Of a stretch of DNA of 64,000 nt, positions 1-27,676 are shown piece after piece. The notes beneath the pieces are model-generated. The model was not told where the DNA came from. It made no database searches and worked only from the letters and a program-made list of their open reading frames with translations. How positions within the stretch are numbered: the first letter of the stretch is position 1; the number at the start of each line of letters is the position of its first letter. The stretch is taken from contig NC_051441.1 of NCBI RefSeq assembly GCF_001649575.2, positions 8,386,534-8,450,533 on the forward strand. Reading direction: 5' to 3'. The DNA comes from Kryptolebias marmoratus (lineage: Eukaryota > Chordata > Actinopteri > Cyprinodontiformes > Rivulidae). A program made the translations under genes and the position numbers.

Positions 1-17278
<17,278 letters not shown>

Positions 17279-17530
17279 GGGACAAAGGAAAGATCACAAC
17301 GCCGCTGGAGAGACGGGAAACAGGATCAACACAATCACAGGGGGAGAAGAGAAACTCAGAAAATGAGGAGACAGAGAAGGAGACAGCCAGATGGCACAAA
17401 GCCCTCGTGTTTTCAGAAATGCATGGACTTTTTTATAAACTGAATGTTTTATTTATGCACCTTCCTATTTTTTGTGGAAAGTCGCGGACACAGAAGTGCA
17501 TTTAATTAAAAACTGTATGTATATTTGTGT
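17279..17530 (+). terminator. Probable channel 3' UTR with ATTAAA poly(A) signal
   Basis: After the stop codon an ATTAAA hexamer, a common variant of AATAAA, lies at 17505-17510. A GT-rich stretch containing tatttgtgtttctgtgcatg follows at 17522-17541. This would give a short 3' UTR of about 250 bp. A more distal site within the spacer cannot be excluded. Confidence 0.45.
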
Positions 17531-17581
17531 TTCTGTGCATGTTCTCCATCATGTTCTGTATCAGCAAAGTGAGCGGATGAA

Positions 17582-18161
17582 CAGTGGCGTGCAAATGTCT
17601 GAGCGGGAACACTAAACGATTACTTACTGAAAGAAGAAACTATCCTAAAGGTAAAGATTTAGCATTCCTTTCAACATTTTACTGCAGCCGACATTTGTCT
17701 TATATTTTTATTTTGTGTAATTTTATTATTTAAGTTTGAGCATCTTGAGATCCATGAGATCAGATGAATGAGGGCAGGCAATTCCTAATAACTCCTTCAA
17801 CTTTTTCTCTAATTAAAGGCCAAACATTCCTTGAAGGAATGCATATCGCCCACAAAGTTTTAAACTAAAATAATCTTACGATGCAAAAGACGCTGTGCAC
17901 AATCTGATGCGAGACTTTAGGATGACTGTCTGCTGCTACCACACCAACTTCAGCTCAGTATCTGTAAATCTGACCAAGTTACAGACATTTTTGTGTTGGA
18001 TTAGCTGTAGCAGTCATCTTGAATTGGAAGTGAAGTGAATCAGGCGTAGAGGTAAATCCAGTGGTTGTTTTCCCAAAGTTTCATTAAAATCTGTCCAGTG
18101 GGTCATGAAATATTTTGCTAACTCTTCGCAGTAAAAGTTGTCAAACTTTTGCATGCCACTG
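17582..18161. mobile_element. Non-autonomous DNA transposon with imperfect terminal inverted repeats
   Basis: The left end CAGTGGCGTGCAAATGTCTG is mirrored by the right end, whose complement starts CAGTGGCATGCAAAAGTTTG. The roughly 580-bp interval codes for nothing recognisable and contains an embedded reverse copy of family A (about 17815-18125). I see no clear target-site duplication; the right flank is a GT microsatellite. Confidence 0.5.
17815..18125 (-). repeat. Interspersed repeat family A, reverse copy nested in a transposon
   Basis: It begins aaaggccaaacattccttga, continues with ggaatgcatatcgcccac, and ends with catgaaatattttgctaact. It lies between the inverted ends at 17582 and 18161. 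Confidence 0.65.
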
Positions 18162-19639
18162 TGTGTGTGTGTGTGTTGTGTGTGTGGATATGTTCATGTG
18201 GTTGTGGAGTCAGAGCGAGACACTGCCAACTTTACTCGGACTGCCAAAGGAACCTGGCTGCCAAAGGCCAGAGGAGGGACGTTAGTTTCTGTTTCTTGTG
18301 CCGCAGGTGAGTTTTGTCACCGTCGGTGTTCTGTGGCAGAACTGGAAGTGACATCACATCCTGTGAGCTTTTCCTTTTTTTGTTTTGTTGTTTTGTCTAG
18401 TTTTCAGAAAGCCTTTTTGGACACACAATCATTTTACGCTCACCAGCAGCGGAAGAATCCAAAGAGTTTCCGACCAGTTTCAGTTTTTGGACATGATTAA
18501 GCTTTACATCGTCTCCGCGGGGCATTCAGGTCACGATTCTGTTTAAAGCTTGACATTTATCTCTGCTTATGTGAGTTCTGATGAACAAATCTGACCTGAC
18601 CTATTGTTTGCCTGATTTTTGTTTGTTTTTTTTCATCTTAAAGCCTTGCTCATTCTGCTTCTGCCAGCTGTCCTGTTATCAGCTTGCTTTTGCGGACGTG
18701 TATGTTAGAAACGCAGGAGGGGACAAAATAACCGAACATATTGTATTATAACTCCATTTATTACACCAACTCTGTGGTAAATATCCTCTTTATAAAGCTC
18801 ATAAAGTAATATTGTTGAGAAAGTTTGGGTGTTTATCGAGTTCTCAGGTTAGATTCTGAAGTATAAAGCTTTGCAAGTTTAATGTATTTATTGCACATTG
18901 CTATAAATATCCATTTTAAGAAGGTATTTGTTTGCTAATTTAGAGTTTATAAATAACATAGATGGTTTTCAGTCTGAAAACTCTTATTTCTGTAAAAAAA
19001 AAAAGGAACCATTCTGATTATTTTGCACAATCTCATTTTGTAGATCCTGGAATCTGTAAGTGACTCCAAAAAGGAGACTGTCAGTGTGCTTCTGTAAACT
19101 GAATGTGTCATTTTACACTGAAATGAGACAGCCATGTGGCGGGAGTTCAAGCTGCCAACACGACCCCTGTAGTTCCACAGCTTCACTGTCATGAGAACAA
19201 GAGAGAAAAGATGTACATATTAAAACCTCTTCATGGAGCTTGTCTCCGCCTCGTTACTGTTTGGTGTCAGTCGTGCAGCTGAGAGTGAAATCACTCTGGA
19301 TCAACACTTCCAGATCGTTTTCTTAATACAGGAACCACAGAACCGCCCCATTCCTGAGTCATTCCTGCTTTGGAACGTTGGCCCAGGAGGTTCAAAGAGA
19401 AGGAAACACAAATCACACTCCTGATCTTTTCTCTGACGTGTTTAACCTCAATCGGATTTGCTTTTCGCCGCCGTCGTGGGAACTTATCTTTTTGTTTTAA
19501 AGGCCTAGTCGTGCTCTTATCTCCCATATGCTTGATGTGAAGTGGCTGAGGTCAAGAGTCAAACCGTATGAAGCCAACAAAGTGTGAAACTAAATATATT
19601 TGATCCAAGAAATGGTTTTCTTCTCAAGGAAGAACTCAG

Positions 19640-19810
19640 ACATTTAGACTGAAATCATCTTGAGTTGAGAAACGAAGACGTTTTTGCCGTTTTTTTGGGT
19701 CAAACCTTTTATAATAATGTCACTCACAACCTCCTGTAAGCTGATAACACATCGTGCCCAGAGATTGTGTTGGGAATGACTCTCAGCTGCAACCACAACA
19801 AAGTTTAGCT
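19640..19810 (-). repeat. Interspersed repeat family A, truncated reverse copy
   Basis: The copy is recognisable from the aaatcatcttgagttgagaa block through ctcagctgcaaccacaacaa and stops at tttagct, where the foldback element begins. Intact copies continue with caatatctgtaaa at this point, so the foldback element interrupts it. Confidence 0.55.
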
Positions 19811-20021
19811 CAGGGGTCTCCAATCCTGGTCCTTGAGGGCCACTATCCTGCATGTTTTACTTCCTCTGCTCCAACACACCTGATTTGAATCAATGGGTGA
19901 TTAACAGGCTTCTGCAGAACATGAAGAGGTGATTTAACCACTGAATCAGATGTGTTGGAGCAGAGAAACAAGGAAAACATGCAGGATAGTGGCCCTCGAG
20001 GACCAGGATTGGAGACCACTG
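19811..20021. mobile_element. Foldback (hairpin) MITE, hAT-like ends
   Basis: The left arm starts CAGGGGTCTCCAATCCTGGT and the complement of the right arm starts CAGTGGTCTCCAATCCTGGT. The two arms pair for roughly 75 bp, through shared blocks such as ggccactatcctgcatgttt and ctgctccaacaca. The CAG...CTG ends and small size suggest a hAT-derived MITE. No 8-bp target duplication is obvious, so age or a rearranged flank is likely. Confidence 0.7.
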
Positions 20022-20849
20022 TCTTAAATAGTGAATAAATCCTTTTTAGTTATGTGAACTGAGAACTTTCATAAAAAGGTCCTGAATGTGTTTTGGCCCA
20101 AACCTTCACTGAATGGCAGCACATCCAGCTCACCTGATGTCTGTTTCTGTCCTCTCTCTGTCAGACAACAGTGTATATTTGTGCAGCCAGCAGGCGGGCC
20201 CTCCCGTGGAGACCGGCAGTCTCCACAGGATTATTAATGCAGAGTTTCTGGTCGAAGGCGCCCAGCAGGACTTCAGCTCTGACGGCCTGCAGGAAACATC
20301 ATAAAAGCTGCGCTGAGCCTGACCATCCGAGCCGGGCATTAGAGGTCAGGAAACACTGAACTTTTACAACAACTTTTAGTAAAAATAATAAAAGTATGTT
20401 AAAAGTTCTCCTCCTCCTCTTCGTAGTCTGATGTCTTGTTTGTGAGATATTTCTACCTTTCAGGTAAGAGACGGCTGACCTCCTCCTCGTCTCTGGGTCG
20501 TTTCTAACCCGGGTGGGGAGGAGATTAGTGAGAAACTTTCTGTCGCTCTTTGCAGTTCCTCCAAAGACAGAACAGAATAAAACAATGCAGGGAAGGCAGG
20601 GTGTGCTCTTGGAGATAGTTTATTTGTGTAGAAGCTTTTTTTTTAAACACCATGATGAATGATTCCACATTTCAGAGGGATGTTTACAGAATCACAGTTT
20701 GGTTTCTGACAACAGGAAATAAACTTTTATGTGGTTATTGTTCAGTGATAAAAATAGAAAAAAAACACTTAAGTTACTCAGTTATATTTATCCATGAAGC
20801 CTGATGAACTCTGTTATTTACTTCGATGACGAGCTTGTGTAAGAGACTC

Positions 20850-21650
20850 TTCAGAAGTGGTTGTTGTTGTTTTTGGACCTGAGCATCTTAGGAACAAACT
20901 TCGCAGCCTTTCACCTCCTCTGGATGCCGTTAACTTGGCCTCAGGTTCGAATCTTGGTGTTATTTTGGATCAGGATGCATCATTTAAGCCCTACATTACA
21001 AATGGTACCAGAACCGCTTTAATTAACATATCACTAAAATCAGAACCATCTTGTCCCAAACTGATGCAGAAACAACAGTCCATGCACTTATTACCTAAAA
21101 ACCAACATCCAAGTTCCAGCTTATATTAAAGATCTTCTTGTTCCATATTTTCCTAACAGAGTACTTCACTCTCAGACTGCAGGCATCAGAGGCTCAGGAG
21201 GTAAGGGTTCATCTTGTAACCGGAGGGTTGCCAGTTTCAGTCCCCGCTCCGTCAGTCTCAGCCGTTGTGTCCTTGGGCAAGACACTTCACCCACCTTGCC
21301 TACAGGTGGTGGTCAGAGGGCTCGGTGGTGCTGGTGTGATGGTAGCCTCACTTCTGTCAGTCAATGTAGCTTACCGCCATCAGTGAATGGGTGAATGATG
21401 GTAGCGTGAAGCACTTTGGGGTCCTTGGACTAAACTAGATAAAGCGCTATACAAGTGCAAGCCATTAACTTGTGGTTCCTTGAGTTTCTCAGAGTAGAAC
21501 AGGAGGGAGAGCTTTCAGTTCTCAGGCTCCTCTCTTGTGGAACCTTCGTCAAGTTTCTGTCTGTGAGGCTGACACCCTGTCTACTTTTAAAACTACCTTT
21601 TTGATAAATCCTATAGTTAGGGTTGGCTTTGGTTTCCTGAGCTATCAATT
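20850..21650 (+). pseudogene. Decayed non-LTR retrotransposon (LINE) reverse-transcriptase C-terminal fragment
   Basis: In one frame 20857-21129 reads NLGVILDQDASFKPYI, the conserved region after the palm of L2/CR1/Rex-type LINE reverse transcriptases. DLLVPYFPN and LHSQTAG follow in another frame. After an interrupting SINE, 21500-21620 continues with RAFSSQAPLLWN and EADTLSTFKT, the usual C-terminal end of the same protein. Frameshifts and a stop show the copy is dead. The clade call is from memory of the family. Confidence 0.65.
21187..21475 (+). mobile_element. tRNA-derived SINE with LINE-like tail
   Basis: The head resembles a tRNA promoter: an A-box-like ggctcaggaggtaagggttc and a B-box-like ggttgccagtttcagtcc. 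The body contains cttgggcaagacacttcacc, and the tail has gcactttggggtccttgga and gataaagcgctatacaagtg. These are hallmarks of widespread teleost SINEs that borrow a LINE 3' end. It splits the LINE fragment between its LHSQTAG and LLWN segments. Confidence 0.75.
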
Positions 21651-22314
21651 AGTTTTGCTGTTACAGGCTTGGACTGCTGCTGTCTCCATGTTTGTACATG
21701 CACTTATTGCTGCCATTAACTTGTTTTTCTTCCCATAAAAACTTTTCCTGGACCAATCCCTCGTCTCTTTCCAGTCTTCTCAAACCCCAGCTGGTCGAGG
21801 CAGATGGCCGCCCATCCTGCGCCTGGTTCTTGTTCTGGTTCTGCTGGAGCTTTCTTTCTGTTAAAAAGTTGTTCCTTTCCACTGTCACCAACGTGCTGCT
21901 CAGGATGGGAGATTGTGACGACTGGGATGTATTTTTGTATCCTCAGTGATTGCTTCACATTTTTAAACATAAAGAAGAAATAAAACTACCATTTTTTTCT
22001 TTTGGCTTTTCAAATGTTGTTGAAAGAGAGATGTGGGTGACTAACATCTGGATAAAAAGTTGTCTTTGTCTAAAATATCTAAAATGAAAAATGTGCTCGT
22101 TTATATCTGCTTTCTTAGCCAGGATATTATTGTAAAAGAGATTGCTAATCTCAATTTTAAATTTAAAGAATTTAACAATCAAACAAACAAAGTGCTGTAA
22201 AGTTTGTACCATCCTCTGTAGATAAGAATATAAAGTCAGTAAAGCGGCCTTCAGTTTGATGAAACGAGATTAAATTGAACTTTGCTTTGTGTGAGATGTA
22301 ACTTTATGTTTTCA

Positions 22315-22328
22315 CCACCAGGGGGAGA
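22315..22328 (+). promoter_or_regulatory. CTCF-like core motif
   Basis: CCACCAGGGGGAGA matches the CTCF core except for one position. It lies in the spacer about 160 bp downstream (on the minus strand) of the TRIM stop codon. Occupancy unknown. Confidence 0.35.
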
Positions 22329-22486
22329 CTGATGCTCAGCAGGACACTTTTTGCTTTCTAGACTGTAATGTACTGGAGTTACTCTGCTTGTATCATGCTC
22401 ATTTTACACACACACACATGCACAGACATCATCTACTGTTTTTACAACTCGAAACGCACCGATGCCTCCTGTGAAGGGACCTGAAA

Positions 22487-25400
22487 TCACCAGCTGGCGC
22501 TGTTCCACACAGCCACCTTGGCAGGGCAGATTTTAAGGGGTTCGGGGTTGCTCCCGTTAATGTTGGCTCCGGGGCAGAAGAAGGGGTACATCTTCTCCGT
22601 GAAGAAGCCTGTGAAGGTGTAGATGGGCTTCATGTTCACGGGGTCGGAGAAGGACACCTCTCCGGACTCGTAGTCAAGCTGCACCCTGACTCGAGTCAGC
22701 TTCCCCTCCAAGCGCAGCGGGGTGCTGGGCCTCGTCATGGCCGAGTACTCGCCCTCGTTGTACGAGATCATCCAGAAGCCGCCCTCCGGGCAGCCCGAGA
22801 CGCGGCCTTTCCTGTCAATGGAGCCCTTGACCACGCCAAGCATCCAGTCCACCTTGTCGCCCACCTCCACTTCCCAGGCGTGGCGGCCCGACGCGAAGCC
22901 CTCGGACCCCAGCACGAACACGAAGTTACCGAAACGCTCAGGGTTATCTGGCAGCTGCTGCAGGGATCCACTGTTGGCTACACGGGTCAGATCCGGGCAG
23001 AGGGAGAGCCAGGAGTAAGCAGTGTTGGGGTCCAGGGTTATAGGTGCTAAAAAAGAAAAAAAGAAGACAAATTTCTTTTTAAATTCAGTGCTGAATAAAG
23101 GCTCAAATGAATGATTATTTGTCCCAAAACAACCGAACTTTCCTCAAAATCTACACTCCACACTAATATTCTGAGCCAAGCGAGTGCTTACTGTAATGAA
23201 CCAGCTCCACCATCTTCTCCCACACGTGGTACTTGAGGGAACTCACATGCTTGGCCTCATTTATAAGAACACCTGAGACCTTCTCTGGATCCTTCTGGGG
23301 CAGCTGTGCTCTGTGTGATGCAGAATGACAAACAGGAAACAGTCAGCTCTGAAGAAGGTGTGTCATTGAGCTGGAGAAAATGTTAAAAACCTTACCTTTT
23401 CTTTGTGTTGGCATAGTTCTGAAAGGAAACCAGAGAATCAGAACGTGTCGTTTGTCCATCTGGGCGCGAGGAAGAAAAGTAAAACCACTCACCCGGAGGA
23501 ATAAAGAGTCACTGGATGCTATTTCATTCTCAACGGCGATGACGGCGTGCGAGAAGATGAGGATGTCTCTCGTGATGCCCTCTGTTTTCTTCTTCATCAG
23601 CTCCCTTTTCTCCACATCCTCCTGTTCCAGGGCGGCCAGGCGCTCCGCCTCCTCCCGCTCCAGAAACTCCCGGAGCTGCTCAAAGTCCTGCCTTATCTTC
23701 TCCTCCGTGGCCTGCGTCTGGTTCTAACACACACGATAATAATACAGATCAACACTGAAATACACTACATGTTATTAAAGGTTTTCTTGTCTATAATCTG
23801 CAGCCCCTCCTTCATCTGAATCCAGGCTCAACAACGTTGGGATGTTGGGTAAAAATGTGAACAAAAACTTAAAGCAAGGATTTGCAAATTCAAAATTACC
23901 TTTTTTCTTTCCTAAAAAATGGTACAATTTCTTAGATTTAACATTTCGTGTTTCTTGTGTTCCACTGTGAATGAACTACAGGTTTATTGTGGCATGACTT
24001 CGGTTCCTTCCTGGACCATCAAGAGACGAGGTGTCCAGGCTTGCGTGGACGTTGGGGACAGTGTCTCTGGATTTACAAACAGCTTTGGCAGTACCAATTT
24101 CCAAGAAGCAAGAAGCAGTAACTACAGGGAGGATATTTGACTGAACTTTACATTTGAGAAGAAAAGGAAAGTTTTTCTCCTGGCTGTGATCTGCTGAGTC
24201 AGCTCTTTAACTGAGAGAGAGTGGAGAGGGTAAGTGGAGTTTACCCAACCAGCCTGTTTGTGTTTAGATCATTACAGAAGATCATGTGACCGTATCTCCA
24301 GGGATGCCCTATTGGATGCTTCAGGTGTTCCGGGCACTGAGTTCATCACCACAGGCTGTTTGCTGCCTGTATGACCAGAGAGCCTGATTCTCACTGCGAG
24401 AACTCCTGCGTCGCCCCGTTTCACACACGTTCGTTAATTTTACAGACAGGATTTGGAACAAGATGGGCTTTAGTCAGACCAGGTGGTTCTTTGGATGCAA
24501 TCAGACTACGACCTTAAATCTGCCCTTGTCCCCCTGAACCGTACTGTGACCAAATAAAACCCCTCATCAACAAAGTCCGACCCTGTGCTTTTCAGCCAAA
24601 AAAAAAAGAAAGGTGGATTATTCAGTCCGGTATGAGGGTGACCTGCTGCCTCACATGGAGGTAATAAAATATCTCTGGCTCTTTTCTTTGGTGAGAGAAG
24701 AATGAGGGAGGCGGCACCAGTCAGCAGCAGATTAGTGCAGCGTTTTTCAGTGACCGAAGGGCTGAACTTTGGGCCGCTCTGTCCCGGTGAGCAGGAAGGC
24801 AAACCTGAAAGTAAACTCGTGTATGAATACAACAGAATACAATAACACGGTTGTGGGTGCAAACAAAAACTAAACATTTCCTTCAAACAAACATATAAAA
24901 TGAATACATATCAGATTTCTAAACATTAAAACTGATCAGCTGACAGGATTTGTTCCCCCGGGCGGCACCAGCGTGTGGCTCAGCTCCTAACACCGTTACG
25001 TCAGCTGTAATGCAGGTCCTCTGGTGTTTCGTGGATCTGTTTGTTGATACCTTGATGTGCACAGTTGTGTCATCATACTCCTGCTTGGCTTCATACAGGC
25101 GACGCAGGTTCTTCTTCAGGGGAGCCAGCTCTTTCTTCAGCTCTGCCTGAGGAGGAAGGTTAGAGAGAGTATTAGAGGGTGTCCTCGCTTAGTTGGTCCT
25201 TTACAACCGTTTTAAAAACACAATAATAAATAAATCATAAAGACTGGATTACCTTCAGATCCTGGACCGCTTCTTCCAGCGGACACACTTTATGTCCATG
25301 GTGCTTCTTGGAGGTGTGACACACGCAGCACATCACTTCAAAGTCATCCATGCAGAAGAGCTTGAGAACTTCCCCGTGTGCGACGCACTTCTCCTCCGCC

Positions 25401-25798
25401 GCCCCCACCTCCTCCCCTGCCCCGCCTGGCCTGGCCCCCAGCCCAGCCACGGCCGTCCTCCGCTCCTGCTCCCTCAGGAAGGTGTCGGCCACGTTCTTCA
25501 GGGCCAGGCTGACTGTGGGCTCGGTCAGCGAGCACTTCCTCCTGCAGATCGGGCACTCACGCCTGGCCTTCTTCTTGTTCCAGAACTGCTGCAGGCAGGC
25601 CCGGCAGAAGCTGTGGCTGCACTTCAGCACCACGGGCTCCCGGAAGATCTCGCAGCACACGGGGCAGGACAGCTCGTCCTCCAGCATGGAGCTCGAGCGC
25701 GACGACACGGCCCGCGGGCGAAGGGACGAGGTGGACTTGGTGATGTGAAAGAGGGACAGCTTTCCTGGCTGAGAGGAAGCTCGGGGTCGCAAAGCCAT
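22487..25798 (-). CDS. TRIM-family E3 ubiquitin ligase (RING, B-box, coiled coil, PRY-SPRY), TRIM35-like
   Basis: Six exons join to 524 aa: 25253-25798, 25051-25146 (96 bp), 23493-23723 (231 bp), 23396-23418 (23 bp), 23192-23310, 22487-23046. The 96/231/23-bp exons are the standard TRIM coiled-coil architecture. A C3HC4 RING spans residues about 45-89 (CPVC, CSHSFC, CPIC), a B-box 2 about 138-170 (CVAHGE...CCVC...HHGH), a coiled coil about 175-295, and PRY-SPRY from TLDPNTAYSWLSL to the end (RFGNFVFVLGSEGF, HAWEVEVG, FWMISYN). It is predicted to ubiquitinate targets recognised by the SPRY domain. I chose MALRPR at 25798 as the start; Met38 (MLEDELSCPVC) is an alternative. It belongs to the large TRIM35/A33/bloodthirsty-like fish group; the exact member cannot be named. 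Confidence 0.92.
23825..23990 (-). mobile_element. Probable DNA-transposon remnant in the TRIM intron
   Basis: The stretch caacgttgggatgttgggta, then gcaaggatttgcaaattc, and later ttcttagatttaacatttcg and ccactgtgaatgaactacag resembles a common teleost DNA-transposon sequence I recall. Family assignment is weak. It lies in the 1.3-kb intron between TRIM exons 2 and 3; the rest of that intron (to 25050) shows nothing recognisable. Confidence 0.3.
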
Positions 25799-27019
25799 GA
25801 TGGGTTCCTGCGGTGGGGAGCTGCGCCCGATCCGTGGCTCTCTCTCACGCACGAAGCTCTGAATGAGTCCAGAGAGTAATCTGGGCACATTTTTAAAGCA
25901 GCCTGGGTTATAGATCAACAAGGACCTGCAGAACTGGTTTACTTCACTTCTAGTAAATAAAGGAAATGTCCCCACCCCTCAAATAACAATGTGTCCCGTG
26001 AAGAAAAAAAGACACTCCCACGACACATTTCTCCTATCCACAGGGAAAAAAAGTGAAGGATTTTAGCTCAGAACTGCTGTTTAAATCTAAAACTACAAGA
26101 GTTTTATGCTAATCTGGGTCACAGCTCCTGCAGTTTGCCAGCTTTCTGACCGAGGCCTGTAAGTGACCCCAGAGCTATCAAATGAACCCGTTTGGGTCTG
26201 ATTCCATCACCTGACAGCCCCACTGACAGGGATTTCACTGTCCAGTTAAAAGCCGTGTATATTTCATGAGGACACAGGAGCGAGAAGAGAGACAAACACC
26301 TCCAGGGACAGATCCTGTGAACGTTGGAAAAAATCGTCCCAGCCTCTGGAGGGACTGGATCCAGCTTTAAAAACCAGAATCTGACTCAAACGAGCATCTT
26401 TTTAAAAAGACAAACCGGTGCGATCTGCAGGAGTTCAGGAGAGAAGAAAAGAAAACAACCACTGCCCCGTGAATGTTATCATCGCGTTATATTTAAACAT
26501 CGACATCAGTGTCATACAAAGTCATCAAAATAATGTTTTCTTCGTAGTGTTACAGTGTTTGAGCTTCAGTTAATTACATCACCCATTAAGATATTCATTA
26601 ACCTCTGAGGAATGAGACAAAAACTACAAAATAGCTTCATACATTTGGAAAAGGTTAACACAAAAATACTTCTTTTTTTTTCTTTTTTAAACGTGTGTTC
26701 ACCTAAACGAAGTAGTTAAAGCCTGTTTGTTTCCATTCTACGATCAACACGAATGACTAAAAACACGATGGAGGTCGTTTTGTCCACTTCACCGACAGAA
26801 CTGACGAAACGGAAGGAATGTAAAAGGTAAGAAAATCCAGCTCCTCCGACCCGTTACAACCCCTTTAATACTGCCCTCTGTAGTGAATCCTTCCCATCCA
26901 TCACCTTTATATAAAAAAAATAGCTCTAAAAGAAAAAAATAAAATAAACACAGTCCACAAACCCCAGAGAGGCAATCTGCTGCTCGTCGTCGCTTCAGTA
27001 ACAGCAAGTTAACACTGAT
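25799..27019. other. Spacer: TRIM 5' region to gipc1 3' end
   Basis: Both neighbours are on the minus strand. The stretch right of 25798 should hold the TRIM 5' UTR and promoter, but no clear TATA box or first-exon splice site could be fixed. The remainder is AT-rich and unique. Open frames 26324-26533 and 26789-27007 resemble nothing known. Confidence 0.5.
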
Positions 27020-27025
27020 TTTATT
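27020..27025 (-). terminator. Probable gipc1 poly(A) signal
   Basis: TTTATT on the plus strand is AATAAA on the minus strand, about 650 bp past the gipc1 stop codon. The intervening 3' UTR (27026-27676) is unique sequence with an A-rich run at 27122-27140 and another at 27438-27457. Confidence 0.5.
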
Positions 27026-27676
27026 TTAACACTGCAGCTAACTTCATCACAGTAACGGCTGAGTTAACGGTAAACAAACGCCCATCTCTGTAGTGCAGAT
27101 TCTACCACAACCCCTTTGCTCTAAAAAAAAAAAAAAAAACTTTTACTTCTAAAATAAGACGAACGACGTCACGTGGAAGTGATGCAGGAGATAAAAAGTG
27201 ACGGCACATGCATGTTTGAGCTTCAGCCCGCGTTGACCTCCGGTCGCTGATTTACAGAGCGCTGCGGTGCGGCACGAAAACATCAACACACTTCGCTTAA
27301 TTTGTTTTTCGTTTCAGAAAACTTGTGCTGTTCTTGGTTCCCTGCCAGAAATTGCCAGCGGTAACATGCAGGTTCGTGTGACTCAAAGCGAGTTCTCGGA
27401 GCGCTTGTGTTTTCCTGGAAAGAAAGAAAGGAAAGGAGAAAAAAAAAAAAAAAAAAGAAAGCTGGAAGACAAATAAAAGCACTTGGGAAGTCATTGCAGT
27501 CACCTTTCTGTTCACGTAACAGGATCGTCCACTTTGCCTCCCCAAAGGGCAGGAATGCAAAAACAAAAATAGGAGTGCGGAGTGGAACAAAAACAAACTG
27601 GTGACGGTACTGTTGTGTTTGCTCGTGTTGGATGTTGCGGGGGTGACGTCCACAGAGACCGATCCCTTCCATCAGT

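Larger units (their letters stand above)
17531..22486. other. Repeat-rich spacer between the channel and the TRIM gene
   Basis: The spacer holds the DNA transposon (17582-18161), a family A copy (19640-19810) interrupted by a foldback element (19811-20021), a LINE fragment (about 20850-21650) carrying a SINE, and otherwise AT-rich unique DNA. I find no complete gene. Short open frames such as 18138-18500 and 21138-21386 overlap repeats and look spurious. Confidence 0.7.

Noticed and set aside
25292..25879. 195-codon open frame on the plus strand
   Set aside because: Antisense shadow of the TRIM RING/B-box exon, GC-rich and without a domain.
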